This document shows positions 1-7,447 of a stretch of 64,000 bases of DNA, piece by piece. Position 1 is the stretch's first letter; the number at the start of each line of letters is the position of its first letter. Position numbers and translations under genes: made by a program. This stretch comes from Halodurantibacterium flavum (GTDB taxonomy: Bacteria; Pseudomonadota; Alphaproteobacteria; Rhodobacterales; Rhodobacteraceae). The notes beneath the pieces are model-generated. The model did not search any database and had not been told where the DNA came from. It saw nothing but the letters and a program-made list of their open reading frames with translations. The stretch lies in the NCBI RefSeq assembly GCF_042681825.1, contig NZ_JBHUGH010000012.1, positions 124,001 to 188,000 on the forward strand, given 5' to 3'.

Positions 1-267
1 AAGTGTCATCCGGATTTCGTCGCGGCGCCGTTCATCGACCCAGATCGAATCGCCCCGCACCTGATGCCGGACACCCCGCTGTTCCAGCGCGCGCACCACC
101 TCACCCGCGGCACTGCTTTCCAGCCCGCCATAAAGCAGCGCCATCGTCGGCGAGAGCGCGAGTCGCGTGATCCCGAACACGGATGCCAGAATTGCGGCGG
201 CAGCCAGAACGGCGATGAGCTTTTTCTGCCCATTCAGGCTGTTCCAGGCTGATTGAAGCTGCGTCAA
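1..267 (-). CDS. fliF: Flagellar M-ring protein FliF, N-terminal part (runs off the left edge)
   Basis: FliF builds the MS ring of the flagellar basal body in the inner membrane. The reverse strand reads 89 open codons to the window edge from a TTG start at 267-265, preceded by AAGGAG about 7 bases upstream. The peptide starts MTQLQSAWNSLNGQKKLIAV, then a hydrophobic stretch at about residues 16-33 (first membrane segment), then MALLYGGLESSAAGEVV and a QRGVRHQV-like stretch, all typical of the FliF N-terminus. No ATG fits this frame, so TTG is the best start. It is divergent from fliL across 122 bases. The identity is strong; the length and the rest of the protein are outside the window. Confidence 0.88.
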   Translation of the reverse strand, partial: MTQLQSAWNSLNGQKKLIAVLAAAAILASVFGITRLALSPTMALLYGGLESSAAGEVVRALEQRGVRHQVRGDSIWVDERRRDEIRMTL

Positions 268-326
268 GGCGATTCTCCTTTCTCGAGGCATTCTGCCCCC
301 GGCGCCTTCAAAATTGCCGATGCGGC

Positions 327-341
327 TTAACAATCGGTTAG
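327..341. promoter_or_regulatory. Candidate CtrA box between fliF and fliL
   Basis: TTAA, seven bases, then TTAG lies in the 122-base gap between the divergent fliF and fliL genes. This matches 7 of 8 positions of the CtrA consensus TTAA-N7-TTAA known from alphaproteobacteria. CtrA controls flagellar genes in Caulobacter and in Rhodobacterales, so the position makes sense. No convincing -35/-10 pair was seen around it. This is a motif match only. Confidence 0.45.
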
Positions 342-389
342 TGACATTCCGCTAGATCGCTTTGAACAAACCTAGAACGGGAGAAAGCG

Positions 390-857
390 ATGGCAGAACC
401 AGATCATCCCGCCGAGCCCGCGCCGAAACGGCGTCGGTTCTGGCCATTGTTGCTTGGCTGTGGTGCGGCGCTTTTCCTCGGCGGAGGAGCTTTCTACGCG
501 ACCTATTCGGGCATGATTTCCCTGCCCGGCGCGTCCGCGGCCACGGCGCAGCCGGCACCCTCGGCCTTCGTGCAGATCCCGCCGATCGTCGTCGCCGTCG
601 GATCACCGGTGCGCCGGTCGCATCTGCGATTCGCGGCACAGCTGGAGGTCGATCCCGCCCGTGCGGCGATGGTGACCGAGCAGATGCCGCGCATTCTCGA
701 CGTGCTCAACAGCTACCTGCACGCTCTCGAACCCCATCAGCTGGAGGAGGCCGGGGCCCTGGCGCGCCTCCGGGGCCAGATGCTGCGCCGCCTGAAGATG
801 GTTCTGGGCGAAGAACGGGTCAACGACCTCCTCATCACCGAATTCGTCATGAACTGA
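390..857 (+). CDS. fliL: Flagellar basal body-associated protein FliL
   Basis: FliL is a single-pass inner-membrane protein that sits around the stator and supports motor torque. The 155-residue product has a basic N-terminus (PKRRR at 12-16), one membrane segment at about residues 17-38 and a periplasmic FliL domain ending in a helical part (RLRGQMLRRLKMVLGEERVNDLLITEFVMN). Length and layout fit the family. The ATG follows a GGGAGAAAG ribosome site. It opens a rightward operon with the 867, motE-like, motA and 2731 genes and faces fliF. Confidence 0.88.
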   Translation: MAEPDHPAEPAPKRRRFWPLLLGCGAALFLGGGAFYATYSGMISLPGASAATAQPAPSAFVQIPPIVVAVGSPVRRSHLRFAAQLEVDPARAAMVTEQMPRILDVLNSYLHALEPHQLEEAGALARLRGQMLRRLKMVLGEERVNDLLITEFVMN

Positions 858-866
858 GAGGGTGAC

Positions 867-1226
867 ATGCAAATCATCTCTGATCTTCTTCTCGTTTCCG
901 GCTCCATCGCGGCCGCCGGTTATTGTCTGGTCCTCTCACACCGGTTGCGTCGCTTCACGCGGCTCGAGGGGGGGATGGGCGGCGCCATCGCGGTCCTTTC
1001 CTCGCAGGTAGAAGAACTTACGCGCGTCCTTCGCCGCGCGGAGGCCGCGTCAAAGGCCTCTGCCGGCGCGCTGGATTCGCAGGTTTCAAAGGCCACTGCC
1101 GCCGCAAACCGGCTGGAGCTTCTGCTGGCCGCGATGCATGATCTGCCCGAGGTCGAGACGCGCGCGCCCCGTGCACGCTCGGTCCGCCACCGGACCGGGC
1201 GCTATTCGTTCGAGCCTGCCGAATGA
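867..1226 (+). CDS. Small membrane protein of the flagellar cluster, function unknown
   Basis: A 119-residue protein with one N-terminal membrane segment (about residues 5-25), then a helical, Ala-rich and probably coiled-coil stretch (RLEGGMGGAIAVLSSQVEELTRVLRRAEAAS around 32-62) and a basic C-terminal tail. Nine bases separate it from fliL, and its stop overlaps the start of the next gene (ATGA at 1223-1226), so it belongs to the motor operon. Similar small proteins sit next to fliL in other alphaproteobacteria and are annotated only as domains of unknown function. A role at the stator or basal body is inferred from position alone. Confidence 0.7.
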   Translation: MQIISDLLLVSGSIAAAGYCLVLSHRLRRFTRLEGGMGGAIAVLSSQVEELTRVLRRAEAASKASAGALDSQVSKATAAANRLELLLAAMHDLPEVETRAPRARSVRHRTGRYSFEPAE

Positions 1227-1792
1227 CACCTAAAAAAGCTGCACGAAAGCCGCTCCGCCGACGCGGTATTCTATGGGTCGTCGTCATCGTTCTTTCAGCT
1301 TCGGGCGCGCTGCGCCTCGGGTCGGCCATGACAGGCGCATTGGCGCAGGAAGCGGCGGCCCCTGCCCCACCCCAGCGTGAAGAGCCGCAACCGGCCGCGC
1401 TCCTGGCTGCCCTTCAGGAACGCGAGGCCCGGGTGGCCGCCCTGGAGGCCGCGCTCGGCGAACGGATGCAGGCGCTCTCCATCGCGGAAGGGCGCATATC
1501 GGAACGGATGGCGGCCCTTGTCGCGGCAGAGGAATCGCTCGCTGCCACGCTCGCACTCGCCGATCAGGCGGCCGAGACCGACGTGCTCCGCCTGATCGCC
1601 GTATATGAGACGATGAAGCCAAAAGAGGCGGCCGTCCTTTTCGAGGAAATGGAGCCGGAATTTGCCGCCGGCTTTCTCGCGCGCATGAGGCCCGAATCCG
1701 CCGCCGGCATCATGGCCGGGCTTCCGTCCCGCAATGCCTATGCAATCAGCGTGACGCTTGCGGGTCGCAACGCGCTCGCACCGACGGAGTAG
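1223..1792 (+). CDS. motE: MotE-like flagellar motor chaperone (MgtE-N-like domain)
   Basis: A 189-residue protein with a basic N-terminus, one signal-anchor segment at about 15-35, a coiled-coil stretch at about 55-115 (LQEREARVAALEAALGERM) and a C-terminal module with YETMKPKEAAVLFEEMEPE and FLARMRPESAAGIMAGL. That module resembles the helical MgtE N-terminal repeat found in MotE, a periplasmic partner of the stator protein MotC in rhizobia. The gene overlaps its upstream neighbour by 4 bases and precedes motA by 72 bases. The domain call is from visible motifs; the exact partner is inference. Confidence 0.75.
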   Translation: MTPKKAARKPLRRRGILWVVVIVLSASGALRLGSAMTGALAQEAAAPAPPQREEPQPAALLAALQEREARVAALEAALGERMQALSIAEGRISERMAALVAAEESLAATLALADQAAETDVLRLIAVYETMKPKEAAVLFEEMEPEFAAGFLARMRPESAAGIMAGLPSRNAYAISVTLAGRNALAPTE

Positions 1793-1864
1793 CGCGATGG
1801 GTAAGCCTGTTAATCCTTTCGCGGAATACTGCCGTGGACATGCGGCAGGAAAGGGGTTCGGATC

Positions 1865-2734
1865 ATGATCGGTATCATCGGCATCGCGTTGATCTTCGTG
1901 ATGGTTTTCGGCGGTTACCTCGCGGCCGGGGGAACGCTGGGCATCATCCTGAAATCCCTGCCCTTCGAATTCATGATCATCGGCGGGGCCGCGGTCGGGG
2001 CGTTCCTGATTGCAAACGACCGGTCCGCGATCATGCGCACACTGCGCGACATACGGAAGGTGTTTCGCGGTCCTGTCTGGCAGCCGTCGGATTACCGCGA
2101 TCTCTTGTGCCTCTTGTTCGAACTGATCCGCCTTGCGCGCCAGAACGCGGTCGTTCTTGAGGAACACATCGAATCGCCCGAAACATCCGCGATCTTCGCG
2201 CGCTATCCGCGCATCACGGCGGATCATGAGGCGGTCGAACTCATCTGCGACACGCTTCGCTCCGCCTCGATGAACTACGACGATCCGCATCAGGTCGAGG
2301 AGGTTCTTCAGAAACGCATGGAGACGAACATGTCCCATGCCATGCATTCCAGCCATGCGCTGCAGACCGTTGCCGATGCGCTTCCTGCCCTTGGAATCGT
2401 CGCCGCTGTGCTGGGTGTCATCAAGACGATGGGCTCGATCGACCAACCGCCGGAAGTCCTGGGCAAGATGATCGGCGGTGCGCTGGTCGGGACATTTCTG
2501 GGCGTATTTCTGGCCTATGGCCTGGTCGGCCCCTTTGCGAACCGGCTGCGGAGCGTGACCGAGGAAGACGCGCATTTCTACCAGCTCATCCGCGAGGTTC
2601 TTGTGGCCAACCTCCATAACCACGCCACCAATATCTGCATCGAGGTGGGCCGTCAGAACACGCCGCACCACGTCCGCCCCAGTTTCGGCGACCTCGAAGA
2701 TGCCCTGAAATCCGTGAAGCAGGAGGCTGCATGA
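1865..2734 (+). CDS. motA: Flagellar motor stator protein MotA
   Basis: MotA is the four-helix inner-membrane stator subunit that, with MotB, conducts ions and turns the rotor. The 289-residue protein has paired hydrophobic segments at the N-terminus (1-22 and about 33-50), a cytoplasmic loop with charged residues, and a second pair around ALPALGIVAAVLGVI and GALVGTFLGVFLAYGLVGP with the family's prolines. Length is normal. No motB gene is visible in this window. A 4-base overlap (ATGA) joins it to the next gene. Confidence 0.93.
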   Translation: MIGIIGIALIFVMVFGGYLAAGGTLGIILKSLPFEFMIIGGAAVGAFLIANDRSAIMRTLRDIRKVFRGPVWQPSDYRDLLCLLFELIRLARQNAVVLEEHIESPETSAIFARYPRITADHEAVELICDTLRSASMNYDDPHQVEEVLQKRMETNMSHAMHSSHALQTVADALPALGIVAAVLGVIKTMGSIDQPPEVLGKMIGGALVGTFLGVFLAYGLVGPFANRLRSVTEEDAHFYQLIREVLVANLHNHATNICIEVGRQNTPHHVRPSFGDLEDALKSVKQEAA

Positions 2735-4941
2735 TGCGAAAATCCCTTACCCTCGCAACGCTTGCGCTCGCCAGTCCCGCGGTCGCGGAAGATGTGCGCG
2801 TTCTGTCGGGTGAACATGGGCGCTTTACGCGGCTTGCGATGGTGCTTGACGAAAGGACCGACTGGCAATTCGGGCGGGTCGATGGCGGGTATGAACTCCG
2901 GCTCGGGCGATCCGGCGTCAATTTCCTGACCGACCGGATTTATGACCGGATCGCGCGCCGGCGGATCTCGGACGTGGCGCTGAACGGCGAGGCCCTGCGC
3001 CTGACGCTCGGCTGTGACGAATGCCACCCCCATGTCTTCGAGGACCGGCCGGGGCTGATCGTCATAGATGTCCGGGACGGCGCCGCCCCCGACGATTCCC
3101 CGTTCGAGCAGGCGCTGATCGAGAATGTTCCGCAGCCCGCGGAGACGCCGGCGCGCAGGCCGGCTGCGCCGCAGCCGCGGCGGCCCGATGATCTGGCGCG
3201 CGACCTGTCGCTTTTCTGGCGGAATGACGCGCCCCCGGCCCCGCAAGCCGAACCGCAGCCGGAACCTGCACTGCCCGCAGAGGCGACGGAACGCGTTCAG
3301 GAAGCGCAGGATCTGCTTGTCCGAAAGCTGGCAGAAGCAGCCTCACAAGGCTTCGTTGAACTTGCTCCGGTGCTACCTGAACCCGACCCCGTGCCCGAGA
3401 CGTCGGTTGAGGAGGCTCTTGCTCCGCCACAGGTCAGAATGCGGGCGCGTACTGCCCTTGATCGTGAAGTGCCTGCTATCATCCGTAACGTTGAATCTCC
3501 TCGCGATTGTCTATCAGATCAAGACCTTGATGTTTCAGCCTGGGGGAACACGGAGACAATTACTTCGGATCTCGCGCTCGCCCGCTCGGCCCATGTGGGG
3601 GAAGGAGGCTCCGCTGCTGAGACCCTTCAGCTTGCGCGTCTTTATTTGTACCTCGGGTTCGGCGCCGAGGCACAACAGATCCTCAGTGCAGCTCCGCGCA
3701 CTCCGGAAGCGACCGCTCTGGCGGGCATCGCCGCAGTAATTGATGCACCTGTCTCCCGCACGCCTCCTGAAACGGCCGGCATGACCTCTTGCGATACATC
3801 CGCCGCCCTCTGGGCAGCTCTCGGAATACCGTCCTCCAGCCAGCCGGTTTCCCTGAATGGCACAGCAATTGCGCGCGCTTTTTCTGATCTGCCGCCCCAT
3901 CTGCGCCGGCACCTTGGGTCACGTCTTGTCGATGCCCTCCTGCGCGCCGGGAATCCAGACGCTGCTGGCATGGTCCGAAATGCCATGGGCCGGACATCAG
4001 AACCAAGCAGCTCTGTCACGGGCATTGTCGACGCCCGCATTGCGCTTGCCAATGGGCATGGGGAAGCTGCCACGGCGCATTTGCTGACAGAGGGCGCAGA
4101 GGCCACGCCGGAAGGGCTCGCCCTCTTCCTTGAGGCGCGGCTACGTCACGGCGAGAGCATCGAACTCGCCCATGTCGAGGCTGCGGCTGCGTTCGCGACC
4201 GAACTGGGACAATCAGGGCTCGGTCCAAAGCTCTCAAAGCTTCATGCGCTGGGGCTTGCGGCCACGGGCGCCTTCGAAGCTGCGCTTTCGGCCTATCAGA
4301 AGACTGTGCCCAGCGCCAAATATGACGCGCAGTTGCTCGACTATCTCGTAGCGTCGGCGCCGGATTCTCTTTTCTTGGGCGCAGTTTATGAGCATCCGCA
4401 ATTACTTGACACTGCAGCGACCCCGACGGGGCGGCAGGCCACTGCCGAACGTCTTCTTGGCCTCGGATTTCCAGAACTTGCACTCCGCGTATTGAACAAC
4501 GCCCCGCAGCCGCTTTCGGGTGACCGCCTCCTCCTCGCCCGGGCGGCGCTCTTGTTGCGCAACCCTCAGGTGGCGCTTGCGCATCTCGCCGGGTTGTCAG
4601 GCGCGGAAGCCGCGATTCTCCGCGGAGAGGCACATGAAATGCTTGGCCAGCCGGAGGCGGCATCGGCTGCCTATCTTGAAGCGGATGCCAATGCAGATCT
4701 TGTGACACGACTCTGGCGTAACGGGTCAATTGAAGCGGCCACGGCTCTTTCAGAGGGCGCGCGCGGCGAGGCAATGCGAGCGCTGGAGGCGAGTTCAGGC
4801 AATGTTCCTTCTGGTGGAACAGCAGCATTCGAGGCTTCGCTGGCTGAAAGCCGCGCGCTCCTCGCAAACAGCCAGGAAGAACGCGCGATGCTCGAAGCTC
4901 TGCTCGCGTCCTTTGCATTGCCGGAGCAACAGCCACAATGA
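2731..4941 (+). CDS. Large secreted repeat protein of the flagellar operon, function unknown
   Basis: A 736-residue protein with a signal peptide (hydrophobic core then SPAVA before ED at about residue 19). An N-terminal domain (about 20-110, with GRFTRLAMVLDERTDW) looks beta-rich and recalls AMIN-type domains. A Pro/Glu-rich linker follows (about 125-200), then a long Ala/Leu-rich helical region (about 275-730) like TPR solenoids. It is coupled to motA by a 4-base overlap, so a motor-related role in the periplasm is likely. A possible counterpart is the large motor protein MotF described in Rhodobacter sphaeroides, but I cannot test this. From about 3330 onward the base composition is visibly less GC-rich than in the first third. 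Confidence 0.6.
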   Translation: MMRKSLTLATLALASPAVAEDVRVLSGEHGRFTRLAMVLDERTDWQFGRVDGGYELRLGRSGVNFLTDRIYDRIARRRISDVALNGEALRLTLGCDECHPHVFEDRPGLIVIDVRDGAAPDDSPFEQALIENVPQPAETPARRPAAPQPRRPDDLARDLSLFWRNDAPPAPQAEPQPEPALPAEATERVQEAQDLLVRKLAEAASQGFVELAPVLPEPDPVPETSVEEALAPPQVRMRARTALDREVPAIIRNVESPRDCLSDQDLDVSAWGNTETITSDLALARSAHVGEGGSAAETLQLARLYLYLGFGAEAQQILSAAPRTPEATALAGIAAVIDAPVSRTPPETAGMTSCDTSAALWAALGIPSSSQPVSLNGTAIARAFSDLPPHLRRHLGSRLVDALLRAGNPDAAGMVRNAMGRTSEPSSSVTGIVDARIALANGHGEAATAHLLTEGAEATPEGLALFLEARLRHGESIELAHVEAAAAFATELGQSGLGPKLSKLHALGLAATGAFEAALSAYQKTVPSAKYDAQLLDYLVASAPDSLFLGAVYEHPQLLDTAATPTGRQATAERLLGLGFPELALRVLNNAPQPLSGDRLLLARAALLLRNPQVALAHLAGLSGAEAAILRGEAHEMLGQPEAASAAYLEADANADLVTRLWRNGSIEAATALSEGARGEAMRALEASSGNVPSGGTAAFEASLAESRALLANSQEERAMLEALLASFALPEQQPQ

Positions 4942-5030
4942 GATCGGACCCCAAGATGGGCGAAGCCGAAGATACTGGTCCCAGGCACCCCGCCAACGAA
5001 ATGAGCTACCCCCCGAAAATCGGACAGTGA
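4938..5030 (+). pseudogene. 5' fragment of the next flagellar-operon gene, cut by the IS
   Basis: An ATG at 4938 overlaps the stop of the previous gene (ATGA), the same coupling seen throughout this operon. It reads MRSDPKMGEAEDTGPRHPANE (21 codons) up to the left end of the IS at 5002. The frame then runs into IS sequence and stops at 5028-5030. The fragment is too short to name. I read it as the first codons of a downstream flagellar gene whose remainder has been displaced or deleted. Confidence 0.5.
5002..5028 (+). repeat. Left terminal inverted repeat of the IS
   Basis: Begins TGAGCTACCCCCCG and ends GGACAGT. It matches the reverse complement of 6350-6376 at 21 of 27 positions; the outer 8 bases and the inner 7 bases are identical. 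Confidence 0.85.
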
Positions 5031-5081
5031 CGGAGGCTACGATCTGACGTTTGCTGGTCTCCAAGAACGAGGAGATCCGAA

Positions 5082-5414
5082 ATGCGGAAACGCAGAAGCC
5101 ATGACGCGGGCTTTAAGGCGCGTGTTGCGCTGGAAGCATTGAAGGGCGAGCGCACTGTGTCGGAGCTGGCCGCCAAATACGGCGTGCATCCGACGATGAT
5201 CCATCAGTGGAGCGAGCCATAGTCCGCCATTGGTTCAAGGACAATGGCGAGCGCGCTGCTCGACGGTGCGGCGGATATCTTCGAGCGCGGGGGCAGAAAG
5301 CCTGTTGCGGAGGTGGATGAGGAGACGGTCCGGTCACTGCATGCCAAGATCGGAGAACTGGCTGTCGCCAACGATTTTTTGTCACGAAAGCTCAAGCCGT
5401 GGACCGGCAAGTGA
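5082..5414 (+). pseudogene. IS3-family transposase OrfA, broken by an in-frame stop
   Basis: OrfA is the helix-turn-helix DNA-binding part of the IS3 transposase. The frame starts MRKRRSHDAGFKARVALEAL, continues through YGVHPTMIHQW, hits TAG at 5220-5222, and resumes in the same frame with ALLDGAADIFERGG and LAVANDFLSRKLKPWTGK before TGA at 5412-5414. The stop lies in about 12 extra codons between IHQW and ALLDG compared with the usual family sequence (my comparison from memory). That extra piece carries the motif that recurs twice more in this IS. Confidence 0.8.
5225..5247 (+). repeat. Short insertion-like repeat, copy A
   Basis: Starts CGCCATTGGTTCAAGG and ends ACAATGG, with a perfect 7-base inverted repeat (GCCATTG/CAATGGC) around a 9-base loop. 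It lies inside the extra in-frame segment that breaks orfA. Related copies are at 5428-5451 and 5935-5959. Confidence 0.55.
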
Positions 5415-5427
5415 TGAGGCGTTGGAA

Positions 5428-5451
5428 CGCCATTGGTCCGAGAGACAATGC
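5428..5451 (+). repeat. Short insertion-like repeat, copy B
   Basis: CGCCATTGGTCCGAGAGACA followed by ATGC, at the orfA/orfB junction. It shares CGCCATTGGT and GACAATG with copy A and has a 5-base inverted repeat (CATTG/CAATG). Confidence 0.5.
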
Positions 5452-6337
5452 CGAACGGGATGATCGAGCGGGGCCATCCAGTATTGTCGATCGGGGCGCA
5501 GTGCCGCCTGCTGTCGATCTCGCGCTCGTCCTTCTATCATGAACCGGTCGCAGAGACGGAGCAGAACCTCGACCTGATGCAGCTCATCGACAAGCAGTTC
5601 CTCGACACCCCTTCTACGGGGTGCGGCAGATGACCTGGCACCTGCAGAACGAGGGGCACGGCGTGAACCAGAAGCGCATCCGGCGCCTTATGCGGCTCAT
5701 GCACTTGATGCCGATCTACCAGAAGCCCAACACCAGCAAGCCGAGGAAGGGGCACAAGACCTACCCCTATCTGCCGGGCGGGCTGCAGGTCGATCGCCCC
5801 GGCTAGGTCTGGTGTGCCGACATCACCTACCTGCCGATGCGGCGCGGCTTCCTTTACCTCGTGGCGATCATGGACTGGTTCACCCGAAAGGTGCCGGCTT
5901 GGCGCATCTCAAATACGCTGGAATGAGACGTGTTCGCCACCGGTTCAAGAACAGGGTCGAATGACTTCTGCGTCGAGGCGTTGAATGAGGCCATCCACCG
6001 CTTCGGCGCGCCGGGGATCATGAATACGGACCAAGGTTCACAGTTCACGTCCTTTGCCTGGACGGACAGGCTGAAGCGCACTGGCACCCGGATCTCCATG
6101 GACGGCAAAGGCCGCTGCATCGACAATGTCTTCATCGAGCGCCTCTGGCGGTCCCTCAAGTATGAATGCGTCTACCTGCACGCTTGGGAAACGGGGTCGC
6201 AGGCCAAGGCTGCCATCGGCCAATGGATTGCCTTCTATAATCATCGGCGACCCCACACCGCCCATGGCGGGCAGCCGCCCGCCGTGGTCTACTTCAACAC
6301 CATCGAAACCGATCAGCAGGTGCAGGCAGTAGCTTAA
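5448..6337 (+). pseudogene. IS3-family transposase OrfB (DDE integrase), frameshift and two stops
   Basis: OrfB is the catalytic subunit. It starts MPNGMIERGHPVLSIGAQCR. One base appears lost at about 5611 (the family reads LDTPFYGVRQMTW across this point). TAG at 5804-5806 replaces a codon before VWCADITYLPM, and TGA at 5924-5926 opens another segment of about 12 extra codons before DFCVEALNEAI. The acidic triad can still be seen: D in WCADITYL, D in NTDQGSQF and E in NVFIERLWRSLKYE. The C-terminus is intact to 6337. The damage makes it inactive. Confidence 0.85.
5935..5959 (+). repeat. Short insertion-like repeat, copy C
   Basis: CGCCACCGGTTCAAGAACAG followed by GGTCG; 19 of 25 positions match copy A. 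It lies in the extra in-frame segment beginning at the TGA at 5924 inside orfB. Confidence 0.5.
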
Positions 6338-6349
6338 ATCAGCCGGAAA

Positions 6350-6376
6350 ACTGTCCAAGGATCGGGAAGTAGCTCA
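6350..6376 (-). repeat. Right terminal inverted repeat of the IS
   Basis: Begins ACTGTCC and ends GTAGCTCA on the plus strand; partner of 5002-5028. Confidence 0.85.
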
Positions 6377-6821
6377 GAACGGCGCGCGGGTATCGGCGCT
6401 ACGCCACAAAGATGATGATCACAACGACCCTGCGATGACGACCGAAAGGTTTGTGTCGACAGGACGTCGCCGAGCTTGAGGGGCGGCAACGGCATGCCGG
6501 CACGCGCGTCGCAATACTTTGTGAACAGCCCGCCGTCGTTTGCAGGTTCGAAGCCCTCGGCGCTCATTCACTGAGAGCATATGCACCGCCCGTAACCCTG
6601 CCAGAGCATCTGGTGACATTCCGACCGTGTTCCTCTGCTCCGCACAGTGGAGAGCGCAAGTCTCGCATTGCCGTCATCAGGCTGAAGTCGCGAGGCAACG
6701 CCGGAGGTCATCAAGGCGATCGCGCAAACGGAGGCTATGTCCGCGCCCTCTGTTGAACGCTCTCTGTTGCCGCATCGCCTGGGCATATTAACCCGGCGCG
6801 TGCAAGGTCCGGAACCTGCAT

Positions 6822-6851
6822 CGCCCCCGACCCAAACTTGCGTCGGGGGCG
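6822..6851. repeat. Perfect 10-base inverted repeat upstream of hslV
   Basis: CGCCCCCGAC at 6822-6831 and its exact complement at 6842-6851 flank a 10-base loop. No T-run follows, so it is not a standard terminator for anything upstream. It overlaps the CTTG that could be the -35 of an hslV heat-shock promoter. Confidence 0.6.
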
Positions 6852-6867
6852 GGGGACGGCCATATAG
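6837..6867 (+). promoter_or_regulatory. Possible heat-shock (RpoH-type) promoter of hslVU
   Basis: CTTG at 6837-6840 and CCATATAG at 6860-6867, 19 bases apart, resemble the alphaproteobacterial sigma-32 pattern CTTG...CYTATNT, with a weak -10. hslVU is a heat-shock operon in many bacteria, which supports the reading. The ATG of hslV is 23 bases downstream. Confidence 0.35.
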
Positions 6868-6889
6868 CCCCTCAAAGCTGGAGGCAGAA

Positions 6890-7447
6890 ATGGCAGACAA
6901 GGAATTCCCGGGCTGGCACGGCACCACCATCATCGGTGTCCGCAAGGGGGGTGAGGTCGTCATTGCCGGGGACGGGCAGGTCAGCCTCGGCCAGACGGTC
7001 ATCAAGGGGACGGCGCGCAAGGTGCGGCGCCTGTCGCCCGGCGGCACGGATGTCGTGGCGGGCTTTGCCGGATCGACGGCAGACGCATTCACCTTGCTGG
7101 AACGTCTGGAAACGAAGCTGGAAGCCGCGGGTGGCAAGCTGGCCCGTGCGGCCGTGGAACTTGCCAAGGACTGGCGGACCGACAAATACCTGCAAAAGCT
7201 GGAGGCGATGCTGATCGTCAGCGACGGCAAGGAACTGCTGGTGATCACCGGGGCGGGGGATGTGCTTGAACCCGAACAGGATGTTGCCGCGATCGGGTCG
7301 GGGGGGATGTATGCGCTTGCCGCAGCCCGCGCCCTGATGGACACCGATCTTGCCGCCGAGGAAATCGCGCGCAAGGCGATGACCATCGCCGCCGAAATCT
7401 GCGTCTACACCAACGGCAACCTGACCGTCGAAAGGATCGCCGGATGA
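6890..7447 (+). CDS. hslV: ATP-dependent protease proteolytic subunit HslV
   Basis: HslV is the threonine peptidase core of the cytoplasmic HslUV protease. The 185-residue product starts MADKEFPGWHGTTIIGVRKG; the TT after GWHG marks the mature N-terminus with the catalytic threonine. AGDGQVSLGQTVIKGTARKVRR and IGSGGMYALAAARAL are family hallmarks. The start at 6890 has GGAGG 5 bases upstream. Length is normal. It overlaps hslU by 4 bases. Confidence 0.96.
   Translation: MADKEFPGWHGTTIIGVRKGGEVVIAGDGQVSLGQTVIKGTARKVRRLSPGGTDVVAGFAGSTADAFTLLERLETKLEAAGGKLARAAVELAKDWRTDKYLQKLEAMLIVSDGKELLVITGAGDVLEPEQDVAAIGSGGMYALAAARALMDTDLAAEEIARKAMTIAAEICVYTNGNLTVERIAG

Larger units (their letters stand above)
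5002..6376 (+). mobile_element. Degenerate IS3-family insertion sequence
   Basis: A 1375-base element with imperfect 27-base terminal inverted repeats (5002-5028 and 6350-6376, 21 of 27 matching) that begin TGAGCTAC and end with its complement, so the ends follow the 5'-TG...CA-3' rule of the family. It carries the two usual genes, orfA and orfB, both broken. The bases outside the ends do not form a perfect 3-4 base target duplication: GAA occurs at 4998-5000 and at 6377-6379, but one base is offset on the left. The element can no longer make its own transposase. Confidence 0.9.
6377..6889. other. 513-base stretch without a supported gene, between the IS and hslV
   Basis: Short open frames exist on both strands, but none has a recognisable product or convincing ribosome site. 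One minus-strand frame (6567 to 6334) runs across the IS end into the IS. Parts of two plus-strand frames (around 6660-6760) read like fragments of one protein only if a frameshift is allowed, so this may be decayed coding DNA. The last 70 bases hold the hairpin and promoter-like sequence of hslV. Confidence 0.5.

Noticed and set aside
4998..6379. Possible GAA target-site duplication flanking the IS.
   Set aside because: One extra base separates GAA from the left end, so it is not a clean duplication.
6334..6567. Minus-strand frame starting MSAEGFEPANDGG.
   Set aside because: It crosses the IS right end into IS sequence, has no recognisable product and no good ribosome site.
6541..6575. GGTTCGAAGCC, resembling a tRNA T-loop.
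   Set aside because: The flanking bases do not form the T stem and no acceptor or anticodon stems can be drawn.
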